Below, one piece after another: positions 36,401-47,400 of a stretch of 64,000 nucleotides of DNA. Origin of the DNA: Zelopaecilomyces penicillatus (lineage: Eukaryota > Ascomycota > Sordariomycetes > Hypocreales > Pseudodiploosporaceae); assembly GCA_005765155.1 (NCBI GenBank), contig VCCP01000005.1, positions 3,224,001-3,288,000 of the forward strand, given 5' to 3'. The notes beneath the pieces are model-generated. The model saw nothing but the letters and a program-made list of their open reading frames with translations. It was not told the DNA's origin and made no database searches. Numbering within the stretch: position 1 is the stretch's first letter; the number at the start of each line of letters is the position of its first letter. Position numbers and translations under genes: made by a program.

Positions 36401-37041
36401 CGAGGATTAATTGTGGGCCCTACAGTCTGGGGGGGGAGGTTGGTTAGCTTGGTTTGATAAAAGAGTGCTTTTGTCATGTTCTTGGTACTCACAGGTGTGT
36501 TGTCGACGTGAAAATGTGCCTCTTTGATGCTTTCACCATGGTTGCCTTGGGGATTAGATAGGCCAAAAAGTCGCTCTTTCAAAAAGTCGCTAAGAAGTTC
36601 GATTATTACAATCGTCAATTGAATCTAGGTGATGGGTCATGGCATACTCCTCTTCGTTCCAAAAGCTAAAGGCTATGTTTTGAAGTCCGTGGGTGTCGGA
36701 CACACCAGCTATTCCATCCTCGCCCCATCTGAAAGCTCGGGAACGAGCATGTTCATGTGGGAAATCTAGGACGTGGAATCAGATGTTGGTTAGATCCGAA
36801 TAAGGAATTGAATTGTACATACGACTCCATGCATCTCCATCAGGGCTATAATCCTCTCTGACTATCGACTGGTCAGCGAAGAATTTATAACTCATGTCAC
36901 CAACATGGATTTGTTACCTGTAGCCCATTGCCGCTCGGCGACATAGGGTCCCCATTTTTTCCAGTATTTGGTGCGATCACGGTCTTCTTTGAGGCGCCTT
37001 TCCTCCTCTGTGAGATACTCGTGGCCGTCAAAGACAACCAT
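33480..37041 (-). CDS. GH63-type (MGH1-like) glycoside hydrolase, cytosolic
   Basis: Related to processing alpha-glucosidases and bacterial YgjK/mannosylglycerate-hydrolase-like enzymes; the substrate is unknown. Eight minus-strand exons (36918-37041, 36823-36861, 36648-36765, 36493-36589, 35738-36365, 35222-35681, 33918-35162 and 33480-33855) give 1028 aa in frame. The N-terminus (MVVFDGHEYLTEEERR) has no signal peptide. Conserved blocks are RAFRWGEDGIAG, KERLFGL, KFLYKYPQ, WEYPFFAAWDSAFH (candidate catalytic Asp), PAYEWNFGDVNPPVHAWA, WLQQLPVRSLVGLIPLYA, SNWRGPIWL and GRGLGATHQCGWTGL. A Ser/Arg-rich tail of about 120 residues follows the catalytic domain. Relatives often have THSYMK where this model gives HSYMK, so the exon 4/5 junction is the least sure. 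Function in the cytosol is inferred only. Confidence 0.85.
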
Positions 37042-38621
37042 GGTGACAACAGCTGTAATGGCGAGAGAGAACGGTGAAGAGAATGCGCCAACAAACAGCT
37101 ATGCAAGGGCTTTGCAGCCTGGAGTTGTAGAAGTCAAAAGGTTTAAGCAGAAAGAAAGGGAGACGGCCTGAGGGATAAAAAGGGCGATGTCCCACGGCAG
37201 AACCCTGCTCCATAAACAAGTTTTCCGATTACACCAAGCAACAGCATTTGCTCTCCGCCGGATCGCTGTGGCTGCTAATCATCGATGATGGCGCTAGTTT
37301 GCATATTTCTTCTCACCAGCAATCACGTACCGTACACGGTGCTAACGATAGCGTGGGGCTTAGTCCTTGCCGATTGACTGCGGGGCACGCGTACATACCT
37401 ACGTAGACAGATAAGAAAAGTACATATAGATGCAAGGGCGTTCGAACATGGGCGTCGTTGGCAACCATGCGTAGCTTCCGTGAGGCATATGCGTGCCTGC
37501 TGAGAAATATCTGACTTTATCAGGGCACTACGACTACTAATGTACTGGTAAGGATATGTCAGGCAGAAGGTCAAGCCTCAATTAGACTGCTAGGCGAGTG
37601 GTAAGATGCAAACTGGGCTGCGTGTTGCTTACTACGTGGCTGCTGTTGCCTTTACATTTGGATATGGTATGCTACATTGGCACCGTGAAACCATGTGAAC
37701 CTCCCTACAGGCTAGGTAGATATCAATCTAGGTAGCATCTATTAGAACTGCCCATAGATAGGTAGTACTTGAATCTCTTGAGTTATCCGGGCGGGAGACC
37801 CGTGAAAGGGAATGTAAAGCCTGTAGTCATGTATTGAACTCCATAGTGTGCATTGCAATGGCATTACACTAAGGTGCCAACAGCGCTACCTACCTTAGGT
37901 ACCTACCTAGCTATGGGTACTGATGTAGCGCCTTAGGGTAAGCCGTTATTGCTGTGGCTGTGTTTCTGGAAGCCATGGCTAGAAGGAACACAGTCCAATA
38001 TCGCTAGGTAATCATAATGTGCTGGAGTTGCCCTCATTAGTACACGAAGGACAAGTTATGGAAGAGACGCATAAAGCCCTGGATTATCTGAACAGCATAG
38101 ATTTCAACGCACATCGCGAGGATGCGATATCGCGGCACTTCTGTTCCAAAGGAGGATGTGTGTTTCGTTCTGCTCGAGTGTTCTGTGTGGTCTTGTTGGG
38201 CAATTACGTACCAAGTCAAAGGCAAAAGAGCCGTTCAGATCGCCTCGGCCCCCAGATAGGTTCGCCCGAGCCACACGAGACCCCTGCACGTAATACGTAT
38301 CCGATCCCCCAGCACCAACCAGTCTTGTCTCCTTGGAAGTTGTTAGCCTGCTCAGCTGGCAGTTGATTCTTGCAACTCCGCCACTGGGTTTCGCGGCCCA
38401 TTAAACAGGTAACAGCCGCCCATTGCCCTTTTTCTTCTCAGCAGCGTGCCTCTCGTTTATTTTCTTATGCTTACTAGCACCTTAATTCTTTGTGGTTCTC
38501 ATCCATCAGTCAATACGTCAACGCATCACTAATTATACTCGCTGTCCCCCGCCGCTCTTCGGCATATCGCACCCGTTGATTTCCCTCTTTGATCACCTTG
38601 CCGTGCTGGTCTGATTTAATC
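37042..38621. other. Divergent intergenic region with TACCTA/TAGGTA motifs
   Basis: About 1.6 kb between divergent GH63 (minus) and RER2 (plus), so it holds both promoters. Clusters of GGTA/TACC occur at about 37710-37765 and 37885-37915. Short open frames around 38019-38400 show no family features. Confidence 0.5.
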
Positions 38622-39854
38622 ATGGCCGACACCGTCTCACTTCTGAGAAGGCTAGTTCTCGAGTCCCCGCCAGGGGAATGGGCTCTCAACCAGCTGCGCG
38701 AGCTCCTCATTGGAGCTTTAAAGCAAGGACCTGTCCCTCAGCACGTCGCGTTTGAAATGGACGGCAACCGACGCTATGCTCGCAGTCATCGAATGGAGAC
38801 TGTCGAAGGCCATCATCGCGGCTTCGAAGCCCTCGCAAAGGTTGGTTAGATGTTGGATATAGTCAGACCCTGATAGTTTCTCTAATGACTTTCGCGCAGA
38901 TTATGGAGATCTGCTACAAGTGCGGCGTGAAAGTGGTTACTGTTTATGCATTTAGCATAGAGAACTTCAATCGCCCCAAATACGAAGTAGAAGGGCTCAT
39001 GCAGCTTGCAAAGGTCAAGCTAGAGCAGCTTACTACTTACGGAGATATTCTCGACCGCTACGGAGCCGCTGTTCGAGTCTTGGGCCAACGAGAAATGATA
39101 CGGGAAGATGTCCTCCAGGTTGTGGACAAGGCTGTTGCGAGGACCAAGCATAATAATAAGTTAGTGCTATGTCCTATTACATGCCTTTGTTTCTTTGGTA
39201 ACTGACTAAAACTATCATTCTAGAGCTGTTCTGAATATTTGTTTTCCTTACACCTCGAGAGCCGAGATAACCACCGCAATTCGGTCAACGGTTCAAGAAT
39301 TTTTGACCCCGCCTCCTCCCAAAAACACACCTTTCTCGCCGTCTCGCATACGGCAAAAAATCCTTTCAAGTCAGTTGGATGGGCGAGAACCATTGCCAAC
39401 CATTCCTGATGTATCCCTCGATGATGATGATAATATAACAATCAACGACGACGGTGATAAAGATATCGATGGAGGAGATTCGTCCTCTGCCACTCTCCCA
39501 CCCGATTCTCCAGAACCACGATTTCACGGGCGAACTGGGTCGTATGGTGCTTCTGCGCTACCTAACCCCGATACTATTACAACCGACACTCTCGAAAAGC
39601 ATATGTACACGGCAGATGACCCCCCATTGGACTTATTCGTTAGAACTAGTGGCGTTGAACGACTCAGCGACTTCCTGTTATGGCAATGTCATCAAAATAC
39701 CCAAATATTCTTCCTTCAGTGTCTTTGGCCAGATTTCAGTCTAAAAAACTTCATATGGGTACTACTAGAGTGGCAGTGGAGGCAGAAGCAGACCGAGAGA
39801 GATGACTCCCCTGTGAGAACTGGAATCAGCAAAGGGCGAAGACTGGTAGAGTAA
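38622..39854 (+). CDS. RER2: cis-Prenyltransferase (dehydrodolichyl diphosphate synthase)
   Basis: Builds the dolichol precursor from farnesyl and isopentenyl diphosphate at the ER, feeding N-glycosylation, O-mannosylation and GPI anchors. Exons are 38622-38840, 38900-39159 and 39224-39854, giving 369 aa. I chose the ATG at 38622 (ATCATGGCC) over one 33 bases upstream. The catalytic motif is HVAFEMDGNRR with Asp47. VYAFSIENFNRP and DLFVRTSGVERLSDFLLWQ (about residue 295) complete the UPP-synthase family set. An acidic, Pro/Ser-rich insert of about 100 residues (about 188-290, with DDDDN and DDGDKD runs) separates the motifs, longer than in yeast Rer2. It may be the Rer2 or Srt1 type. Confidence 0.92.
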
Positions 39855-40396
39855 ACAGCTAGCACAACGATACCCCTATGTTGGTTAATCAGCCTTCAAG
39901 GCTTTTTTTTTTGTATGCACTTCCACTCATCGTCGTTATTAGGCTCGCTACGACGAGTCTGTCGTTCGAGTTCTTTGCAAGCTTCAATTTGCCTTGTACG
40001 CCTCATCTGAGTTGTTTTTGCCTGGTCAGTCGTGATTTGCTATGCAAAACTGTATTCATTACGTATTATAATATCACTGAAGAAAAATCACCACAGTCTT
40101 GAAGAACGTGTTATAAACTAAATAGATTATATATAAAGATATATAAACGACATGATACCATGAACGGCATCGCTTGGATGCCATCTCTAAAGCTCCATCA
40201 TTCTCAATTACAAGATGTAATGACTGCGGTGAGCTGTACCTCATGCGAGGAGGACAAAGAGCCAGGCTTAATACTTCAAAACGTCAATGTAATGTTTCGC
40301 AGCAACCGTCTTAACTCTTTCCAACACAACTTCACCCATTGTCAATTATCCGGCAGTTAGCATTTGTGGTGGAGTAAATAAGGTTAGAATCAAAAA
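39855..40396. other. RER2 3' region up to the MULE insertion
   Basis: About 540 bases of 3' flanking DNA. Short open frames at 39878-40102 and 40160-40360 have no recognisable features. Ends at the ATTTAAAT target site of the MULE. Confidence 0.5.
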
Positions 40397-40404
40397 ATTT
40401 AAAT

Positions 40405-40462
40405 GAGTATTGCTATTCGCACATTACTTTTTTGCTATTCGCACATTAGTGGCCTGTGCACA
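40405..40462 (+). repeat. MULE left terminal inverted repeat
   Basis: 58 bases, perfect inverse of 43100-43157. Contains two direct copies of TGCTATTCGCACATTA separated by CTTTTT. Confidence 0.92.
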
Positions 40463-40682
40463 GCTTATTTTCTGCGCACACCCCTCTATCCCAGGCCTGC
40501 ATACCCAAATTTGGCTGTGTAAGGCTGGCACTTTAAAGGATGCCGCAAAAGTCACATACAGCCCTGCAACAACCTCATCATAATTCCACCTTCACATTCA
40601 ACTTGCAACATCATAACTTTATCTCCCTTAATACTTCAATAATATAGCTGCCTCATTTCCACCCCTAACGCTGCCGTTAGCG

Positions 40683-42905
40683 ATGTATGCATCCTTCGCT
40701 AAGCTTTATAAATTCCTTCAGAATTTTCATTATAATAACAGCGTAGCTTTAGTGAAGAAATCATCATATAACCCTCGCGACTTCAATAGCGATGGTATCA
40801 AGACCCCATCTTCCTATACTCTTGTATGCGATAGGGCTAGGGCAAGAGCTTCTACTAGCCTGGGGCTTCGACAGGCTTCTATCAGGCAATTGGATTACAA
40901 GTTCAAGATCACTGCTTCAGCTATGCTAAAATCAAACTAGAAGTGGACTTTTCATATAATAGAAAGTGAACACAACCACCCACCATCACTAGATACCTCT
41001 GCGCATCCTATACTACATCACCGCATAAAGTCATAGTAGATACTTCAGGGTATACTTATCGAAAACCATGGCCTAGCTGCCCACGAGATACATAATATCC
41101 TAAAGTCTTCAAGCCCTATAGAAGCTAGCTTTTTTATTCAAAAGGATATCTATAACAACCATTAGAAGCTTCATACCACTAGCCTTAAAGGCCTCACAGC
41201 AACACAAGCCTTTATCAAGGCCCTTAAGAAGGGCAGCTTATAGCATCATATAAAGTTCTCTCCCGATAATAAGCTTAAGGCTATTTTATGGACTTTTCTA
41301 TGATATAAAGTTATATAGAAGCATTTTCCTAAGGTTCTTGGTATAGATAATATATATAAGACTAATCGCTTTAAACTCTACCTTTTTCAGATCACTGATA
41401 TCACTGATCAGAAATCCCTTGCAAATTTCGCCTTTAGCCTTATCAACACAGAGAAAGAGATCGGATTTTAATGGCTCTATGAGCAGCTTTATGATTTCCG
41501 CAGCCAGCTTGGTATCCGCATGCTATACATGATTATCACCGATAAGGAAATAGCTTTAAAGAGAGCTTTGGATCTGACTTTCCCAGACTCATAACAATAG
41601 CTTTATATTTACCATATAAACACTAATATAAAGTCAAAGATTCGATTACACTGGAGAGACCCGAATACCCCTATAGCTCCTAATAGTATTAAAGATATTG
41701 AGACTAAGGAAATTGATAATAATTTGACTGCGCAAGAGGCAGAGCAGCAGCTTGCCAAGGCCGATATGGCCCCTAGCCCTAGCCCTAATAACTATAGCCG
41801 AGATACTATATTTGAAGCTTGGCAGGCTATTATCTATACACCATAGAAAGCTGATTTCTTTAAGGTATGGCGAAAGATAAAGGCCATATACAATAGCCAC
41901 CAAAATCACATCTTAATATATATTTCGAAGGAATATATACCTTAATACAGGCAATAGGCAAAGTATTATCTTAACGAATACCATAACTTTAGTCAATAAG
42001 TTAATAGCCCCATCGAAACAGCACACAAAGATCTAAAATCCTATCTAATTAGCAGGCATACAGATCTTTATTTCCTCTTCAATTCAGCACAGCAAATAGT
42101 ACAACAAAAAGAGCATACATACATCAAAAAGGCCACTATAATACAGACACACCAACGGCTTCAATTCCTTAAGCAGGCTTGGCTTGGTAACATGACCACC
42201 GCTATTATATACACAGCCGTTGATTTAATCAACAAGCAATATCGACTAGCCCTAGCCATGATTCCATCACCAACCCATGAAGCTATACCACTCAAACCTT
42301 ACAGTAATCGCTTCATACAGCAGTATAGGCTCCCTTATGCATATCTTATTCTATGGAAGCTAGAGGCTACAGAGTCACTCTGCAAGGAGGATATTCATCC
42401 TTATTGATGGCTTGAAAAGCTATTAGTAAAGAGAGCCCTGTTTACTATAGAAGATCCTAGCTAATTCAATCACTAGGATTTGGAAGAACCACTGCTTTGA
42501 ATCCATGATCCTGATATTGTCGAAAACCTCTGTGGCCGCCCGCGCCTTGCGATAAATAAGAAGCTGCCGATACCACCCGAGCTTAGCACACAAGGCATAG
42601 AGGAAAGTGAAGCTATTCCGGCCATACAGAGCGCGTGCGGGCGCGGGCGCGGGCGTGCCTGCTTGCCCTGTGCAAGCCAGCCGGCTTCATGGAGACTTAA
42701 TGCCAGCATTCGCAGAGAGCCTTCAGGATACAAGATCGAGAAAGCCTTAAGTCAGGCTCTGTCTATTGATCGGTCAAGCAATAACCCAATTAATAAGCGA
42801 CGATAACTTCAAGTAGGACAAGAGGCTACGCCAGCTTCTATACTGGAGGCACCGGAGGCGCTAGGGATAGGAAGTTTAGATCACACTGCATAGCCAAGCA
42901 TGTGA
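40683..42905 (+). pseudogene. MULE transposase with FAR1-type N-terminus, about 20 in-frame stops
   Basis: One frame is kept from 40683 to about 42905 without frameshift. The start shows a FAR1/WRKY-GCM1-like zinc-binding region (NSVALVKKSSYNPRDF, then SEHNHPPSLD near 40965). The MULE catalytic domain reads DNIYKTNRFKLYLFQIT (first Asp, about 41347), MIITDKEIALKRALDL (second Asp, about 41530) and IYHINTNIKSKI. Stops at 40938, 41034, 41037, 41163, 41241, 41301, 41316, 41469, 41592, 41598, 41844, 41943, 41955, 41997, 42405, 42462, 42474 and 42498, among others, are mostly TAG/TAA, as expected from CpA-to-TpA change. A short G+C-rich Gly/Arg segment lies at 42630-42680. Non-functional. Confidence 0.85.
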
Positions 42906-43099
42906 CTTGAAGTATAATACTTTGAAGAAGAGTGCGGATTTGAAGGAATTAGGCTGGCCTTATATAGTGTGGCTAGCTAGTTCAATTGAGGAATTAAATC
43001 GCTGTTGCATTGACGGCAGCTTATAAAAAATTCCAGCCTGATACACTGTAATTTGTATGTGAGGGTGTGGCAAAGTCAGTGGAGGGGTGTATGGTGGAG

Positions 43100-43157
43100 T
43101 GTGCACAGGCCACTAATGTGCGAATAGCAAAAAAGTAATGTGCGAATAGCAATACTC
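43100..43157 (-). repeat. MULE right terminal inverted repeat
   Basis: 58 bases, perfect inverse of the left TIR, again with the duplicated 16-base motif. Confidence 0.92.
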
Positions 43158-43165
43158 ATTTAAAT

Positions 43166-43949
43166 ATAATAAGACATCAAAGTTTGATATAATAAAAATC
43201 GACTTTTAAATAATAAGTTTATAATATAATAATTATATACTTTTTATCCTTTTATATTATCTTAGTCTAGATTAAAATAAGTTTCAAATACTTAATTATA
43301 TAAGATTTAATTTAAATATTAAATATCTTATATTTCTTATATTTCTTATATGTCTTATATGTCTTATATGTCTTATATTTCTTATATTTCTTATATTTTT
43401 TATTAAATAACTATTTTAATAAATTCTATACTATCAGTACTATTAGATAATATCTAAAGTATCTGTTTACCTAGGTACCTACTATTCAAGGGCCTGGCCA
43501 GTATCTCTGTATTATATAGTAGTACCAAGGTACAGTAGGTACTAGAAGGTATCAAGGTAGGTGTACCTTAGGTAGATACCTATTATAGGAGGTACTAGTA
43601 GGTACTCTAGATAAAAAATACATCACTATAGGTACCTCGCTCACCAAATGCATACTAACCTACCTACCTCCTACCTTCTGTGAGAAAGCAGGTCAACCTT
43701 GACTTGTGAGCCACAGCCCTCCATTATCTCTGTCTTGATCTTCTTTACGCTCTGCACTCGCCCTTAACACGCATCATTTGATGCTCAACCACAAATCACG
43801 CGCAAGATGGTCTAGTTTGCTCTCGGCCACTCTGTTTCACTATTGCTTGACAACCTAAGTCCAGATTAAGCCTACAGCTGCAGCAGCGTGCGCACCCCTC
43901 GGATCCCCTCGCCCGAACTCTACGCTGTTCGTCGCTCCTCACCTTCAGG
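43166..43949. other. A/T-rich flank, tandem repeat and ING promoter
   Basis: Right of the MULE is about 270 bases of A/T-rich DNA with a 9-base tandem repeat (43328-43400). A dense TAGGTA/TACCTA cluster follows (about 43470-43680), then ordinary DNA leading to the ING-family gene. No gene is seen. Confidence 0.55.
43328..43400. repeat. 9-base tandem repeat
   Basis: Eight copies of TTATATNTC, where the middle copies have G and the outer ones T at position 7 (TTATATTTC and TTATATGTC). Confidence 0.85.
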
Positions 43950-46155
43950 ATGAAATCAACCAAGCTACCGACGGCGGAACCTCTGTCGCACAGAAGGTCG
44001 CAACCTATTCGCCAAACACGCACAAATCCTCCACGGAGTTCAGTCAATGCCACTCGTTCCAGCAATGCGAGAGACTCGTTTGCGGGTGGGCCCATGGGTG
44101 ATCAGCCCATTGACGTTTTCCCTGCCATCACACACTTCGCCGATACTATCACTGCTCTCCCCAAGGAGCTAGTTCGACATTTCACTCTCCTGAAAGAAGT
44201 TGACGCCAAAATATTCACACCGGAGGAACAACTATTTAAGCTCGTTGCTGCCGCACGACTGGCGCCACTTCCCGAAGCGCGTTGCAGCAATAATGCTTCA
44301 AGTGCTACTCTGCCCGAGTCTGCACCAAATAGTGCCCAGTGTAGTTCTGGCGAGTTTGCGCTTAGCATTCATCAACAAACAACAATTACAACCAATGAAA
44401 AAAACTCTACTGCTGTAGCCGTGTTTGACCCGTCTAACTTTCATCGCCGACAGTTGTTTCGACAGACGGCATTCAAAATTCAGGAAATGTTGGTGTCTCT
44501 AGAAGAAAAAAACCATGTGCTCACAACCGCCAATGAGGCCCTTCAACGACAACTGGCGCGGGTTGAAGATGTCTGGCCATACCTAGAAAACGAGTTTAGT
44601 GAAGAGGCCAAATGGGGGAGTACAACACATTGGGCATATCCAGAGAATCGAAACGGGAAGGCCTCACAAGCTGAGCGAGCTCGGCGCGATGGCGCTGCAG
44701 CCATTTCTGCTGCAGCCCAGGCTCTGGCTGAACAAGCGGCAGCTCGTAGCGATGCAAGGAAACAAGCTGTGCAGGCCAAGAAGAACATGAAAACACAAGC
44801 ACATGACTCAGAGGGTGATGAACATGAGACCCGACAAAAAGACCAAAGCAAAAGAACACAACCGAGTAAGGTTCGAAAGACGGCTGAGGCGAATGCTAGT
44901 GTTGGCCTTGGTATCACTACTGCTACACTAAGTAACGGAAATCCTCCTCAGAAAAGACGCAAAGTTGAAAAGGCTGTAAATGGAAACGCGATCACGGAGA
45001 GGGCTATGAGCGGTGTCTTTGGCAACAACGCCCCCAAAGTAAAAGCAATTAGTCCACAGGCAACCCCAGTACCGGAACCACCAAAGAAACGTAAGGCGCT
45101 ACCTAACAGTAGTGGCCAGGCAAAAAAGAAGTGAGTATCTGAAAATTTCCCTCTCGCTTGCTCCCAATACGCAATTGTTTGTGGATGCGTTAGCTAACAA
45201 CGTGGTTTTGTTTAGGAATGGCCCATCAGTTATGTCACCTTCGACAACATCCCCCCCCGTGATGGGGCCCCTTCCTGAGCCCAAAGCTGCAGCCAGGCCG
45301 TCACCTGGTCCACCAGCACCAATTCGACCTACATCCTCCCGCGCACGACAGAATTCTCTCCAATCTGGCTCTGAAGCAGCGAAGATGAAACCACAAATAC
45401 CTGCAGCGCATAAAGTAAACGGCATTGCTCCTAACACGCCCGAGCCAAGTCAACAAAGTACTGTGCAACGCCCCGTGAATGAACCAAAGCCTCTGAAAGA
45501 AACAGCTGTGATGGTCAAAGTCGAGCATCCCCCAAAAGATGCAGAGCGACCAGAAGTTAGCGCCATTCCTATGCCTGTTATCGTTGCCAGTAAAAGAGAA
45601 AATAAAGCAGAGGAACTGGATCAAATTAGCGATTCTGCGCTGGCTGCGCCTCAAACCCTGGGCACGGTGTTGACGAAAAGTGGCAGAGCAAGCAAGCCAT
45701 CAACACCTGCTCAACCCACATTCCAGGAAGCAGCTCGGTCAAGGCCATCACGCAACACGGAACCAAGTGGTAATGCGAAGAAGCTGCAACAAAAGAAGGG
45801 TAGCTCAATAATGCAAACACTTCTAGATCCGATGACAGGTGAAAATGGCATCAAGCCCCGGTCAAGCGAAGATGACGAAGGGGAGGCCGATGCTGATGAA
45901 CCAACATATTGTTATTGTAATAGCGTTAGCTACGGTGAGATGGTTGCCTGCGATTCTGATGACTGCGCTCGTGAATGGTTTCATTTAGCTTGTGTTGGTC
46001 TCAAGGTCGCACCAGGCTCTAAAAGTAAGTTATCGCTGGAATGCGAAGTGACGACATCCGAACGGCATGGAACTAATACATTTATAGCGAAATGGTACTG
46101 CGAGGATTGCAAAGAGCGGCTGAAGATGGGAGGCAAGAAAGTAGGCAACCGGTAG
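43950..46155 (+). CDS. ING-family PHD finger protein (chromatin complex subunit)
   Basis: A subunit of a histone acetyltransferase or deacetylase complex (Yng2/Pho23 type) that reads H3K4 methylation in the nucleus. Exons are 43950-45130, 45216-46024 and 46088-46155, giving 685 aa. The N-terminal ING domain (FADTITALPKELVRHFTLLK) is interrupted by a low-complexity stretch and resumes at FRQTAFKIQEMLVSLEEK. The middle is long, basic and disordered with several KKRK/KRRK signals. The C-terminal PHD (about 624-675) has all zinc ligands, from CYCNSVSYGEMVACD through REWFHLACVGL to WYCEDC, with the Tyr/Trp cage residues typical of H3K4me3 binding. I cannot decide between Pho23 (Rpd3L) and Yng2 (NuA4). 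Confidence 0.88.
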
Positions 46156-47400
46156 ATTGCCCTTCTTTTAGAGGGATAGGCCGACCAATCTGTTGGAACT
46201 CAGTGCTTTTGAAGTCTCCAAGTTTTGGTTTCCTCTTTGCGCAAAGATGATGTTTGTTCTTTTCGACGTGATTGGGAATGTCATCGAAGTTGTGGGTGTG
46301 GCGCAATTGTCACAGAAGTGAACGACCTTGAGAATTAGCTTGCGCTTGAATGATGTCACTCTTCTCGGTGAATTTTGCTTTGGGGTTTCGGCGCATGGAA
46401 TAGCACTGCTACCAACAACTGTGCATGTTCTGGATGGATTTGGGAACACACTGCGTTAATACCAACTATTAATTATATCAAGAGCGCCTTCGACCAGTGA
46501 AGGGTGTATATGAGTAATGAAATCGGCCGAGCTATTAGAATTCACAGTGCTCTATGTATTAAAGGGGTGGTATCAAAGAACATAAAAGAGATAAACTACT
46601 ATATAAATAGTCGTCAGAGGTATAATACATAACTTCTATATTAATTATAGACCCTATAACTGTTTATATGTACAGGTATATCCAGTAGATAGTTCTCTCT
46701 ATTTTATCTTAAGTATTACCTATTTATATTTAAATATTAAACTATTATTTAATCTTAGATAATAATAATAATTATAATAATAAGGGTCAGCTTTAATAAA
46801 TTCAATTATTAAATATTATCTTATATAAATTAAATATAAGATTTATTTAATTCTTAATAAATCTTTAATTATATTTATATATATTATTAATTTTCTTTTT
46901 AATATATTATATAATATTATATTTAAATATCTTTTTAAATTTATTAAGTTATTATAATAAGTATTAAAATATTATAATAAGTATTTATATTATTATAAAT
47001 CTTTTAATAAAATATTATAAATAATATTATTAAATTTAAAATATATAATAATTAATTAATTAAGCAAATTAAACTAAAATAATTAATAAAAAATAAATGA
47101 ATTAATTTAATATATTAATATCTACTTATATCTATTATAGGTTTGCGAATTTATCTTTAAATATTATAATAACTTTATTTAGAATTTACAAACAGTTTAT
47201 AGACACAATTATAGCAAGTTTGGCATATATGTGGTGCTGTAATTTGTCAACCCCTTGCTAATGTAGCAAGTATTGAGATGCCCCACCCAAAAATTAGATA
47301 ACGATAAGTGACTAAGGAAAAAAATTACGGCAGACTTTTTGCAGCTGCAGCCCATGTACAGTCGATTCAATACATCACCAAGTTCACATCGACAGCCAAG
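46156..47400. other. Intergenic region with an isolated A/T-only block
   Basis: Normal DNA to about 46560, then about 630 bases (to about 47190) of nearly pure A/T with CpA depletion, then about 200 bases of RLP24 promoter. The block looks like a RIP-degraded repeat, but I found no paired ends or coding motif. Confidence 0.6.

Larger units (their letters stand above)
40405..43157 (+). mobile_element. Mutator-like DNA transposon (Hop-type MULE)
   Basis: 2753 bases bounded by perfect 58-base terminal inverted repeats and an 8-base target duplication ATTTAAAT (40397-40404 and 43158-43165). It contains a decayed FAR1 plus MULE transposase on the plus strand. Hop of Fusarium is the known fungal relative, with similar size and a target duplication of similar length. 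The flank right of the element is A/T-rich. Confidence 0.9.

Noticed and set aside
44543..44917. Minus-strand frames of 124 and 87 codons under the ING gene
   Set aside because: These are antisense shadows of an Ala/Arg-rich coding stretch; strand choice is fixed by the ING and PHD motifs.
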